DNA of 64,000 nucleotides. It comes from Tilletiopsis washingtonensis. Its lineage: Eukaryota > Basidiomycota > Exobasidiomycetes > Entylomatales. Shown in pieces: positions 46,157 through 58,004 of the stretch. The position numbers were made by a program, and so were the translations under genes. The stretch's first letter is position 1, and each line of letters opens with the position of its first letter. The notes under the pieces are model-generated. The model was not told the DNA's origin. It saw nothing but the letters and a program-made list of their open reading frames with translations, and searched no databases. The stretch is taken from NCBI RefSeq assembly GCF_003144115.1, contig NW_020312000.1, positions 709,946 to 773,945 of the forward strand. The letters run 5' to 3'.

Positions 46157-46942
46157 TCATGCATCCATGTCCTCTACGTCTGCATCGAGGTCCCGCTCCA
46201 CAGGCGCTGCAGGCGGAGGCGCCTGGTCGCCGCCGGTCTGTGCCGCAGCCTCGCCGTCGCGGCGTTCAGCAGCGACGGCGGCCTGCACCTCTGCTGCGGC
46301 GTGTCCAGTGTGACCGCCCACAAAGGCGCCGGGCCCGCCTTCGGCATCAGACTCGGAGCCGTCTGGCGTCATGGAGCGCTCCGACAGCTGCTGCCGGACT
46401 CCGGTCAGCGAGGCGCCGTGGTGTGCATGCTGCTCCATGCTCGCTCACCGAGGACTCGCGCTCGGCGTGCGTGCGTGTCTCGCCGACGGTGATGAGGAAG
46501 TCGTGCCCGTACGAGGCGATGCGGTCGTGCTGCGAGGCGATGCCCATTAGCAGCTGCCTCGTGCATCGCTCGCGCCCGGCCCGCTACGCACCAGCGCCTC
46601 GAGCTCGTACTCCTCCTCGCTCAGCTCCTCGATCTCGGCGCGGCTGCCCAGCGGCGGCAGGCCGGCCATGTGGCGTGCCACACGGTGGCTCTCTGCGTAG
46701 GCGCCGCGGCTCGGCAGGTGGTCGCCGCGCGCCTGGCGCTGCGCGGCCACGCGCTCGGCCGTCTTGAGCGTCGAGGTGCTGGGCAGCGCCGTCGACTGCT
46801 GCGACGTCGGCGGCGCACGGCGCGACGGCAGCGAGCTCGAGAGGCCCGTCAGCGCGGCGGTGCTCGGGTGCGTGGCGTGCATGAGCAGGCGCAGCGACGC
46901 ATCGGGCGACGGCGGCGCGGCGGCGTACATGCTGGCCGGCAT
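46157..46942 (-). CDS. Unrecognised acidic, partly helical protein
   Basis: Three exons on the minus strand: 46592-46942, 46449-46553, 46157-46390; 229 residues. No family is recognised. The first 80 residues are Ser/Thr/Ala-rich and basic. A conserved-looking core follows: AEIEELSEEEYELEAL, then LLMGIASQHDRIASYGHDF and LITVGETRTHAERESS, probably amphipathic helices. The C-terminal third is acidic and Gly/Ala/Pro-rich and ends DLDADVEDMDA. Intron 2 (58 nt) has a good branch site and acceptor. Intron 1 is just 38 nt, short for this window, but it is needed to keep the frame. A 5' exon upstream of 46942 cannot be excluded. The gene is divergent from the ISWI gene. Confidence 0.6.
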
Positions 46943-47554
46943 GGCGAGCCGCGGCGCAGCCTGGCGGAGCGGTGCCCTCACGAGCAGCGTCCTGCCGCCT
47001 GAGATGAGATGTGACTGAGAGCGGCGCGCTAGCCAAGCAGGCTTCGTGCGATGTCTGGTCGAAGCGCAGCGTTAAAGGACAGCAGACCGGCTCTGGAGCG
47101 GAGACGAGCAGGCGCGGCGGGTTGAGGATGAGGAGGTGCAGCATGGCTCAGCGGCGCTCCGGCCACCCGCCTTCGCAGCTCGCGCGTCAATTTCCAGCCA
47201 CGCGCGACGCGTGCGCCTCTCGCACGCCGGGCAGGAGAGCAGTGTCCGGCATGCCGGCGCCGCCCAATGCACGCTGCTCTCGCCGGCCCCCGTCTCCCTC
47301 GCCTGCCTCGCCCCTTCCGAGGCGCCGCGCTCCGTCTCTCCTCTCCTCATCACTCCCGCCTCTCGGCGCCGACACCGCACGCGCATCTCGCTCCCTCACT
47401 CACTCGCGTGTGCACCTCTGCTCTGCCCGCTGCTTGCTAGGCCGCTCCTCTCGCCAGTGCCGCGGCTGCCTCCACCTCGGCCCCTCGCACTTCTTCCTGC
47501 GCGTCTCTGCTGCACCTCCTCGCGCCGCGCGCCGCCGCCGCACCGCGCGCCAGC
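46943..47554. promoter_or_regulatory. Divergent region upstream of the ISWI gene
   Basis: About 610 bp between divergent starts, with C/T-rich runs at about 47280-47345 and 47390-47500 on the ISWI side that probably form its promoter and 5' leader. No additional gene is recognised. Confidence 0.4.
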
Positions 47555-50500
47555 ATGGCCATCAACGGCTCCGCCAAGCCGGCGTCGGCCGTGCCGCCGG
47601 CGCTGCAGCTGCCCGACGACGACACGGACAAGCTCTCCGACTACGTGCCCATCTCGGGCGAGATGTCGCGTGCGCCCACCGCCAGCGCGTCGCACTCCAA
47701 GGCTGCGTCCGAGGAGGTCAGCGGCGGCGACGAGGACGACGAGCTCGACGAGGAGCCCGACACGTCAGCCGTCGTGAGCCCGTCAAAGAAGACGGCGCGC
47801 CAGCTCGAGAAGGAGCGCGAGAAGGCCGAGCGCCGCGAGGCACGCGGCGCCGAGCGCTCCGTGCGCCAGGGGCAGAACTCGGCACTCGATTCGACGCGCG
47901 AGGAGATGGCGAAGAGCAAGCTGGCCGACAGCATGAAGCGCTTCTCCTACCTCCTCGGCCAGACGGAGCTCTTCCAGCACTTTATCGACATCAAGAAGGA
48001 GCGCGACCCCGAGTTCCGCCGCCTGCTCGAGGAGAGCCAGGCGAAGCGCAGCCGCGGCAAGGGCAAGAAGGCCGCCGGCACCGAGGGCGGCACGCGCCGC
48101 CGCAAGACGGAGAAGGAGGAGGACGAGGAGCTGCTGGGTGCCGGCGACGAGGAGGACGAGGACGCGTTCGTGTTTGACGAGAGCCCGAGCTACGTCAAGG
48201 GCGGCACCATGCGCGACTACCAGGTGCAGGGCCTCAACTGGATGATGTGAGTGGAAGGGAGTGCCTCATCTCGGGGCGCTGCTGACATGCTCCTCGCAGC
48301 TCGCTCTTCCAGCACGGCATCAACGGCATCCTGGCCGACGAGATGGGCCTCGGCAAGACGCTGCAGACCATCTCCTTCCTCGGCTGGCTGAAGTTCTACA
48401 AGGACATCCCGCGCTTCCACCTCGTCGTCGTGCCCAAGAGCACGCTCGACAACTGGCGCCGCGAGTTCGAGCGCTGGGTGCCCGGCTTCAACGTCGTTGT
48501 GCTGCAGGGCACGCAGGAGGAGCGGGTGCGTCGATGATGCGAGAATCGCACATGCTCTTGCGCTGACCCGACGTGCCTCGCTGCAGACCCACTTGATCCA
48601 GGAGCACCTCATGCCGCAGAACTTCGACGTGCTCCTGACCACCTACGAGATGTGCCTGCGCGAGAAGTCGGCACTGAAGAAGCTCTCGTGGGAGTACATC
48701 GTGATTGACGAGGCGCACCGCATCAAGAACGTCGACTCGATGCTCAGCCAGATCGTCCGCGCCTTCAACAGCCGTTCGCGCCTGCTCATCACGGGCACGC
48801 CGCTGCAGAACAATCTGATGGAGCTGTGGAGCCTGCTGAACTTCCTGCTGGTGCGTCGCCCGGTGTACGTGCCTGGCATCGCCGTCTGACACCTCTCCCG
48901 CAGCCGGACGTCTTCTCGAACTCGGAAGACTTCGAGTCGTGGTTCAAGGGCAAGGGCGACGAGGCGCAGGACCAGGTGGTGCAGCAGCTGCACAAGGTGC
49001 TGCGGCCCTTCCTGCTGCGCCGTGTCAAGGCCGACGTCGAAAAGAGCCTGCTGCCGAAGAAAGAGATCAACATCTTCGTCGGTCTGACGGACATGCAGCG
49101 CAAGTGGTACAAGTGCGTCGCTGCGTGGCGTGGCGGGACAGGTGCAGCGCACTGACTTCCCTCGCAGGTCCATCCTTGAGAAGGACATCGACGCCGTCAA
49201 CGGCGTGGGCGCGAAGCGCGAGGGCAAGACGCGGCTGCTCAACATCGTCATGCAGCTGCGCAAGTGCTGCAACCACCCATACCTCTTCGACGGCGCCGAG
49301 CCGGGCCCGCCGTACACGACCGACGAGCACCTCGTGTACAACTCGGGCAAGATGATGATCCTCGACAAGCTGCTGCGCTCCATGAAGGAGAAGGGCAGCC
49401 GCGTGCTCATCTTCAGCCAGATGAGCCGTGTGCTCGACATCCTCGAGGACTACTGCATGTTCCGCGAGTACCGTGAGTGCACCTGCGGCTGATGCGAAGC
49501 ATTGGCACTGACGCAGCGCCACAGAGTACTGCCGCATCGACGGCAACTCGGCGCACGAGGACCGCATTGCTGCCATCGACGACTACAACCGGCCCGGCAG
49601 CGAGAAGTTTGTCTTCCTCCTCACGACGCGCGCCGGTGGCCTGGGCATCAACCTGACCACGGCCGACGTCGTGGTGCTCTTCGACTCGGACTGGAACCCG
49701 CAGGCCGATCTGCAGGCGATGGACCGCGCGCATCGCATCGGTCAGACGAAGCAGGTCTACGTGTTCCGCTTCGTCACCGACTCGTCGGTCGAGGAGCGCA
49801 TCCTCGAGCGTGCGGCGCAGAAGCTGCGCCTCGACCAGCTCGTCATCCAGCAGGGCCGGACTCAGCAAGTGGCCAAGGCGCAGCAGAACAAGGACGATCT
49901 CGTCGACATGATCCAGCACGGCGCCGAGAAGATCATCAACTCGGACGCGAATCTCATGATCGACGCCGACATCGACGCCATCATCGAGGAGGGCGCCGAG
50001 CGCACGTCGAAGCTGCAGGACAAGTACTCGTCGCTGAACCTCGACGATCTGAACAACTTCAAGTCGGAGACGACGCTCGAGTGGGAGGGCCAGGACTTCT
50101 CGGCGAAGAACAAGCTCAAGAAGGGCATCTGGATCGAGCCGAGCAAGCGCCAGCGCAAGGAGAACTACCACGTCGACTCGTACTACAAGGAGGCGCTGCA
50201 GCAGACAAAGAAGCCCGTCGTGCCGCGCGCGCCGCGTGCGCCGAAGCAAATCAGCGTGTGAGTGTGCTGGGTGCCGGCTACTGCGCGGTGCGCTGACGGC
50301 TCACCATCCGCAGCAACGACTGGCAGTTTTACCCATCGGAGCTGCTGGAGCTGCAGCGGCGCGAGACGGCGGCGTACCAGCGCAGCGTCGGCTACAAGGT
50401 GCCGCTGCGCGAGGTCAAGGAGGGCGAGGACGCGTCGGAGGCCGAGGAGGAGCGCAAGACGGAGCAGGAGTTCATCGAGTCTGGTGAGGCGTGCCTGCTG

Positions 50501-51618
50501 GCCATGGCACTTCCCCTGCGTGCTGACTGTATCTCACAGCCGAGGCGCTGACGGAGGACGAGGTGACGCGCAAGGAGGAGCTTGCCGAGCAGGGCTACAC
50601 CAACTGGAGCAAGCGTGACTTCCAGAACTTCGTCAAGGGCAGCGAGCGCCACGGCCGGTGCGTGATGTCGCTTGCTTGACTTCTGCGTACACTGACGCTC
50701 GAACGCGACAGGCACGCCTACGCCGAGATCGCAGAGGAGATCGGCAACACCGAGATCGACGAGGCCGAGGTCAAGAAGTACGCCAAGGTCTTCTGGGCGC
50801 GCATCAACGAGCTGGCCGGTGCGTTTGCTGTGATGACCCTTGCCGGCTGCCTGCTCACTCCGCTTCGACAGATCACGAGCGTGTGCTCAAGCGCATCGAG
50901 GACGGCGAGGCCAAGATCCTGAAGATCGAGGTGAGCCGCTAGTCTGCTGCACAGCAGCACAGACGCTGACACCGCCTGCAGCGCAACGAGGCGACGCTCG
51001 AGAAGTTCATCAAGCAGTACAAGGCGCCCCTGACGCAGCTCAAGCTCACGTACAGCGGCTCGACGAAGGGCAAGGCGTACTCGGAGGACGAGGACCGCTT
51101 CCTGCTGTACAGCCTCTCGCAGCACGGCCTGCGCGCTGATGTGAGTGCAGCGCTGCTGCGTGACTGCTGCACATCGCTGACCTCCTTCGCAGGACACGTG
51201 GGAGAAGATGAAGACAGTGAGCGGTGGCTGCCAGCGCGATGCACCGCAGCGTGACGCTGACTCTATCGCAGGACATTAACAACCACCCGGGCTTCCGCTT
51301 TGAGTGAGTCGGCCGGACTGAAGCCTGTGGGCCACAGCTGATCCTCCTCCTCCGCCTCGCAGCTGGTTCATCAAGAGCCGGACGCCTGCCGAGCGTGAGC
51401 TGGCCCGGCGAGCCGCTGCACGAGTCCAAGCTGACCACGTCTCTTCAGTCTCACGGCGAGCCACGACGCTGCTGTCGCTCATCCTCAAGGACGACACGGA
51501 CGGCAGCTCCGAGGTGGGCAAGCCGGGCCGCAAGAAGCGCGGCGCCGCCGATGCGCTCGGCGACACCTCGTCGCGCGCCTCGACGCCCGCCGGGCCCGTG
51601 AAGCGCGCCAAGAAGTGA
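47555..51618 (+). CDS. ISW1: ISWI-type chromatin-remodelling ATPase
   Basis: Fifteen exons: 47555-48246, 48300-48525, 48587-48850, 48904-49112, 49168-49472, 49525-50257, 50314-50483, 50540-50657, 50712-50818, 50872-50930, 50982-51140, 51193-51216, 51272-51303, 51363-51394, 51449-51618; 1099 residues. It slides and spaces nucleosomes in the nucleus. An acidic N-terminus with the [14 protein letters not shown] segment precedes the Snf2 motor: motif I DEMGLGKT (244-251), DEAH (347-350), [20 protein letters not shown], then the helicase C lobe with [29 protein letters not shown] and the [12 protein letters not shown] motif. HAND ([14 protein letters not shown]), SANT ([16 protein letters not shown]) and SLIDE ([15 protein letters not shown]) follow; the tail ends KRAKK. 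The SLIDE region is cut by five introns with exons of 24, 32 and 32 nt. Whether it is Isw1 or Isw2 in yeast terms cannot be told by eye. Confidence 0.97.
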
Positions 51619-52291
51619 TCTCCCCCGCCTCGCTGCGCTCTAGACCCGCCATCTCCTGCTTCCTGTCCCTTCTCCTGCACCCTGCATGCTACACACTCAG
51701 TCATCGACGACGCCAGGCGCAATGTGAGATGCGTTACATCACATGGGTCGTAAAATGTGTGCGGGAACGAGGCGGGACGGGCTGCGCGAGAGGAAGAGGG
51801 GGGGTTAAGAGCAAAAGGAGCGACTAGGTGGGAGAGGAGGAGGAGGATGAGAGAAGGGGAGAGGAGAGTGTATGGTTCTCATCGCGCAAGGCCGGCGTCG
51901 GGGTGCAAAGGTGGAAGAAGGGGGGATGTGCTGAACAGGGCTCGCTGGGAAAGTATCGTATGCAGAGGGACGGAAGAGGGACGAGGGCCGAAGGCGGACG
52001 AAGACGCAGCGCAGCAATGCTGCTGCTGCAGTTGGACGAAGGCGAACAGGCTAGGGGGGTCGAGGGCGCTGCACCGTGCAGCGACACTCATGGGTGGGAT
52101 CTTGGCGCGAGCAAATGGGGAGATGCGTGTGGGATCGAGGTGCGGGAACGAGGGCGGCGCGGATAGCTTGCGTCTAGGCACAGAACGCGGATGATGGAGC
52201 ATAGGCCGGCATGGCCGGCGAGTTGGAGCATCGAGAAAGGGTCGCGCATGGCGCGCGGGTCATGAGGGTCGACAAGGAAGGGCACCGCAGC
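51619..52291. other. Convergent intergenic region with a purine-rich strand
   Basis: About 670 bp between the 3' ends of ISWI and cyclin B. From about 51770 to 52000 the plus strand is strongly G/A-rich, for example GAGAGGAAGAGGGGGGG and GGAGAGGAGGAGGAGGATG. Read on the minus strand this is C/T-rich, as in the 3' UTRs of other genes here. No exon is recognised. Confidence 0.5.
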
Positions 52292-54582
52292 TTACTGCTG
52301 GCTGCCCTGCTCGGCCGCCGCCTCGGCAGCGGCGATGAGCGCCGAGTGGTTGCGCTGCGCCCAGTCGCGCGCGAAGATGCTTGCCTTGAGGAACTTCTTG
52401 TTGGCGTACTTGCGGCAAACAAAGTGCTCGGCAAAGCCGTCGTCGAGCAGCTTCTCGAGCAGCAGGTTGGCGCCGGGCACCAGCTGCTCCTCGGTGAAGC
52501 CCGAGTAGTAGACAAAGGCATCGTCCCACTGGCCGTTGAGCATCTTCTTCGACAGGAACATGCCGACGGCAGCGATGAGGCTCGGCTTGGCACGCAGGAA
52601 GCGGCTGTCGAGCAGCGTCACCTCCATGAGAAACTTGGAGAGCGTGCGCGTCTGGATGTCGTAGTCGTCGGCCTTGCTGATGCGCCGCACCCACGAGTAG
52701 GGCGAGCAGTACGACGAGATGTTGAAGTCGAGCGTGGAGAGGATGATGCGCTCGCCCTTGAGAATCTCGTCGCGGCTGTAGCCGCTCTCCGTCATGTACA
52801 CGAACTCGTCGACGCTCGGCGCGAGGATCTCCTCGTACTTGGCAGCAACGAACATCGCCGTCACACCGACGAGCTGCAGCTTGGCGAGCGACACGACGCG
52901 CACCGACAGGAAGCGGTCGACGATGTTGATGGCGATCCACAGCGTCTCGGGCAGCATGTGGTAGCGCATGTGCACCTGCAGCAGCCAGTCGACGAGAGTG
53001 GCGCGCATGTGCCTAGCGATGGGGAGCAGATGGTCAGCATCTGCCACGGTGAGGATCTCGAGCCGGCATCCGCGACGCACCATTCAATCTCGCCCTGGAA
53101 GCTCATGTAGTTCGGGTTGGCCATCGTCTCGCGCTCGCAGCGGTCCATGTAGGCGAAGATCTCGCGCGAGTACTCGGCCACCATGCTGGTGTCGCGCACC
53201 TCCTCGGGGTCGAGGCCCATGAGGGCCAGCTCGTCGTCGTGCGCGGCGACGTCGGCGCTCAGCTGGCCACGGCTGACGAGCTCGGCACGCTCGGCGGCGG
53301 CACGCGCGGCGTTGGGACGGATGACAGCCTCCTCGTAGCGAGCACACACATCCCGCACCCGCAGCTGTGCCGCGGACTCGAGCTCCGGCGGCAGCGTCAC
53401 GAGGAAGTCGGGGTCGAGGCTGCAGAGCGAGGCTGCCTCGGAGTCGGCAACACTCACGGCGTCGTCCGAGACGATGTCAACGTCGGCGTCGCGCTTGGCC
53501 GCGTGGCCCTCGACGTCCGAGTCGGCGTCGCCGTGGTCCGTCTTGGAGCTCTGCTCGTTGCTCGAGCCCTCGCCGCTGCTGCGCCAGTCGCTCTCGACGT
53601 CGCTCATGTCCTCGTCGGCATCGGCAATCTCGCGCTTCAGCGCCGCTGCGGCCGCGTGGTTCGTCGTCGACGAGAGCACGGGCGCCGAGGCCGACGGCAG
53701 CGGAATCGACGCGTCGACCTCCATGCTGCCGTGGCTGGCGACGCCTGACCGGCTCGCGGCGATGTGGCGGCCGCTGGCGACGGCTCGGCTGGATGACGGC
53801 ACGGCGCGCACGTTGCGTCCGACGGCCGGCTGTGCATCGTCGCACTCCATGGTGTCGGCAGCGGCAGCGCCGCGCGTCCGGCCGACAGCCTGGCTACCGC
53901 TGGATGCGCCACGAGCGTGCTTGGTGCCGGCGAGCGACGAGCCAGACGACGAGGCCTTGAGGCCCTCTGGAATCGAGCTGCTGGCCTTGACTCCGGCTTT
54001 TGACGGCCGGCGCATGTCGGCGGCGTGCTGCAGCGGCGCGCTCGAGCTCGGCGCCTTGTGCTGCTTCAGCGGCGCGCTGTCGTGCGACGAGGCACGCAGG
54101 TGCTTGCCGAAGGCGCCGTCCTGGATGTGTGCCTGCAGACATCGCAGCCATGGTGTCAGAAGGATGGACAGAAGGCGTCCACGTGGTGAGACGCAAGGCG
54201 TGCACGGTGATGAGGCGACGAGAGCGCCATCCGCCGTCTAGGAAGTATGCCTTGTCGCTTAGACCGGCACCATCACGCCGTGTCTCCATCCGCCCACTGG
54301 TCACGTCCAACTCACGACGGGCTCAATGTTGCTCTTGTCGGCCAGCGCGCCTCTCCGCGGACCAGCGGCTCTGGCAGCGCCGGCGACGGGCGGCGCAGCG
54401 CCAGCTGCACGCCCAGCACGGACGCGGCCGGCGGCGGAGGAGCTGCTCTCTGCGCGAGACTGTGCCAGTGTGGACCCCGATCGAGCACGAGACGATACCT
54501 GGTGGAGTGGAAGGGTCAGCGCCAGGGTTGCGCCGTGCGGGTGCCGACGGCGGCCACGTACGCGGGACACTGGCTGCGACAT
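52292..54582 (-). CDS. CLB: G2/mitotic B-type cyclin
   Basis: Four exons on the minus strand: 54562-54582, 54316-54498, 53081-54132, 52292-53012; 658 residues. It activates Cdk1 for mitosis. Exon 2 carries a perfect destruction box, RGALADKSN (56-64, R-x-x-L-x-x-x-x-N), placing the protein under APC/C control. Residues 70-330 are Ser/Ala/Asp-rich and probably disordered, with acidic runs such as DADEDMSDVESD. The cyclin box begins near 395 (EYSREIFAYMDRCE) and holds MRATLVDWLLQVHMRYHML, DRFLSVRVVSLAKLQLVGV and the typical AAKYEEILAPSVDEFVYMT. The second fold has SPYSWVRRISKADDYD and AAVGMFLSKKML. It is longer than most B cyclins because of the N-terminal part. Joining the 7-codon first exon and the D-box exon rests on splice consensus and frame; the box itself is strong support. 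Confidence 0.93.
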
Positions 54583-57500
54583 CGTGTAGTGGGCGAGAGG
54601 CAGAGACGGCGGCAGCGAGCCGACGACGAGGTGCGGTTAGTAGGAGCGGGACGTAGGGAACGCGAGAGGCAAGGAGCGGCGGGTCTGGCTGCGCGGCGTG
54701 CGGCGGCCAGGGTGCAGGCGAGAGCGCGGGCGCAGGTGTCGCTGCGAAGAAGACGCTCGACGAGCGAGAGAGAGAGAGGAGAGAGGGTGGAGAGCGGGTG
54801 GGCCGGCGCGGGCGGCGCGGATGGTCGAGGCGAAAAGGAAGGGGCGCGCGTGGCTGCGGCTGTGAGACAGCGCTGGCGGCTGCTGGCTGCGGCTGCAGAG
54901 GCGAGGCGCGGCGATGCGCGCGTGGGTGTGATATGCAAGGGTGTCACGCGTGAGGTGATGTGATGGAGGGGCCGCGAGAATTAGACGAGACGGAGCGAGG
55001 CGGCGCGACGGCGAGTGGGAGCGGAGGGTGAGAGGGGGCGACGGGATGGAGTGGATAAGGAAGAAGGAGGCTGAGGGTACACGCTGCTGCGGGATGGCGA
55101 GGTGTGCGGTGTGCGGTGCGGTGTGTAGCGGAGCGGCAGGCTGGCGCGGGCAGCTGGCAGGCGGCAGGCGCCGTGTTGCGGGCGGCGCGGCGCGCTTGAA
55201 GTGAGCTGCGGCGCGTTGGGCGCGGCGGCAGCGGCAGCAGCGGCGGCGAGCTGGAGGCAGCGCAGGCGACGATGCGCTCGACGGCCAGTTGCAGTTGCAG
55301 TGGAGGCGCAGCTGACGAACAGCGGCACACGGATCGGCGACGAGGCAGCGAGCAAGCAAGCAAGCAGGCGCAGCACCAGCGGGCGCTGGAGCACCGTCGG
55401 AGCGCGGCGCGCGAGACGACGAGGCACGCGCAGGCGGAGCAGCGGCTGCCAGACAGACAGCCAGCCAGACAGACGACGAGCGCGCGCCGGCCTTTCGGAA
55501 CAATGGGCGACGAGCGGTCGAAGCTGCGAGGACGCTTCGCAGATCTGGGGAACACTCGCCGGCGCAGCGGTGGCGGGCACTAGGGCACGGGTGCGCGCCG
55601 TTGGGCAACGGGCGACGTGCGGCGGGCGGGCGAGGCAGCAGTGCAGCAGCAGCAGCACCGGAGCGCGGCAGCGGTGCAAGGGCCGTTCTTCGGTGTGGCG
55701 GAGCGAGCGAGAGGGAGCGACGGGCGAGGACGCCGAGGCGGGCGGAGCACTTGCAGGGGCGCCGGCGCGAGGAGAGGAGGGGCAGAGAGAAGGAGCGCAG
55801 GGGCGCGCGAGGAATGGAGTGGAGGCGTGCGGCGGCGGCGGCGGCGTGCGGCGACGTGCAGGCGAGTGCGAGTGCGGCGCAGGACAGCGAGGCGCTGCGC
55901 TGATCAGCCGCTGACGAGGTGCGGACGCGGTAGCTGAGGTGTGAGGTGGGTGCGGCGAGGAGGGAGGAGGAGAGGCCGAATGGACAGGCCGCATGCGCGG
56001 GACAGAGGATCGACAGGGCGCATCCTTCGGGCCAGCGCGGCGCGCGCGCGCAAAGCAACACGCGTTGGCGGGCTGCGTGCGGGCGCCGCGCCAGCACGCA
56101 GCAGCAGCCATACACACCCTCCTCGCCCTCGCCCTCGCTGCCGCTGCTGCACGCCGGCTGCGGCTGTGGCTGCTCGCCGTTGCGCCCTCTCGGCGCGTCG
56201 CGCTCCACACACGGCACACCGCACACGCGCCGGCGCACGGCACCTGTCCCACGCGCGCAGCAGCATGCCTCGCGCGCTGCCCGCCCGCTGCCGCCATCGC
56301 TGCATCTGCCATCGCGGCCGGCCACTTGTGCACTGCGCCCGCTCCGTCGTTGCTGCTGCTGCCGTCGCTGCACATGCCGCACGCGCCCTCCCGATGGGCC
56401 ACGACGATCTTGCCCAGCAGCGGTGCGCGCGCACCGGTGACGTCGTGGAACGCAGCGCAGGCTAGCCGGTAGGCTCCCGAAGACGGAGCATTGCGGCACG
56501 TGGGTGGCCCTTGGCTCGCAGGAGCGTTCCTTTCGCTGTGCAGCAAGCGTTCCGGTCTGCCAGCGTCCTCCTCAGTCTATCACTCAAGGGGTTCCTGCAT
56601 CACCAGCTCAAGCCACGCAGCGAGCCCGAGCCGGCCCAAGTCGTGCGTGTGCCTCGCGCTGCCGAGCAGAACGCTCCCCGCACCCGCGGCCCGCTGCCAC
56701 CTGCATGCACGCCATGGCTGCGGCGATTCGGCAGCGGCAGCGGCTCTCATCTGCGCTGGAGCCTTGCCGCAGCTGCTGAGAATCTTCCGTGCGCCCGCGA
56801 GGGGCGAGCAGCGCTTCCCGAGGACGCGGCCGGGAGCTCGGCGAAGCAAGCCAGCGCCACAGAAGGTTGCGGCGCCGCCTGCTCGCAGGCACGTGCAGCC
56901 GGCAGCATGCAGAGCGCAGCACCAGAGGGGAGCAGCGAGACGTGCAGCGGGCGGAGCATGTCCGTCGCGCGGGCGCCGCTGGACGGCGAGCGGCTTGCCG
57001 GCGGCTCGCAGCCAGCAGCCAGCAGCACGCCGCACGCCGCGCCCGCCGCGCGCGCCAAGGGTCCCCTGAGACGGGCCCGCGCCGCAGCAGCATGCAGCTC
57101 AGCTTTGCACCTTGCACAATTTGGCATGTCGCGCTTCGCATACCGACGGCATGGATGCTGCGCTGCAGCGCGGTATGCTTCAACAGGGCGGCATTGCTGC
57201 GCACGGCACTTGATATGCTTGTCGAGCGCGCCCTCTCGAGGTACCAACACTTCGGCGCGGCTGCGGCGGCGGCTCTGCCGCGCTGCGCCGCGCTGCTGAT
57301 CTTCCCGCCTGCGTGTGGCGCACCGTGCATGAGAGCCCGACGCGTCGCTGAGACGAGCACGCGTTGGCGCACGTGACGCTGGTCCCACGGACCTGGGCCG
57401 CTGCGAGCCCTCGCATTCGCCATTTGCCCCATGGTGACGACCGGCACTGCACCGGCTAGACTGACTCACCTGCTGAAGCCCGCAGACTGATGCCTCGATG

Positions 57501-58004
57501 GACGTACAGTTCACAGGCCTACAGCCTGCAGTGGTCAGCCGCACAGAGCTCTGTCGAAGCATGGTCAGGCTGAAACAGACTTGCGAGGCTGTTGCGCAGC
57601 ATTACCTTGGAGGCACTCTCTGAACCCCCGCCACAGGACCTGAGCAGCCACATGCCGCCTCCGAGAGCGCAGCGCTGCATTTCAAGCCATTCTTTGTCCC
57701 TCTGTGCCTCGAATGGTGCGTACAGTAGTGCTGTGGAGCGTCTGGATCAGGGAGAGGAGGCTGCTGACTAAGCACGCGCCCGGCTCGGCGGATTCATGGC
57801 GCTCCGGCGGCTCGGTTCGGCTCGGCCCGCTCGCTTCCCCGCATTGCGCACGCGCCGCGCACAGGTCGTGACACCAGGGCAGGGGGGCGCCGCTGCCATG
57901 GCTCCTCACAGCCACCTCAACAGCCACCTCAACACAAACAACGGCACCGGAAAGCAGAACGGACTGGCTTGGATCACACAGGAACAGAAGACGCATCCCT
58001 CGCC
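54583..58004. other. 3.4 kb gene-free stretch with simple repeats, between divergent cyclin B and hydrolase genes
   Basis: No convincing exon on either strand. It includes a GA-rich run (about 54761-54795), an AGCA-type repeat (55351-55366), CAGA/CCAG repeats (about 55450-55475), CAG repeats near 55637-55652 and G/A-rich DNA over most of 54650-55950 on the plus strand, which is C/T-rich in the direction of cyclin B transcription. A 620-codon minus-strand frame is Ser/Arg/Ala-rich chance sequence. A very long cyclin B 5' leader and promoter is the simplest reading. Confidence 0.5.

Noticed and set aside
54637-56499. 620-codon minus-strand frame in the cyclin B upstream gap
   Set aside because: Ser/Arg/Ala/Pro-rich sequence without a domain, overlapping equally long frames in other phases. 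It fits chance openness of GC-rich repeat DNA.
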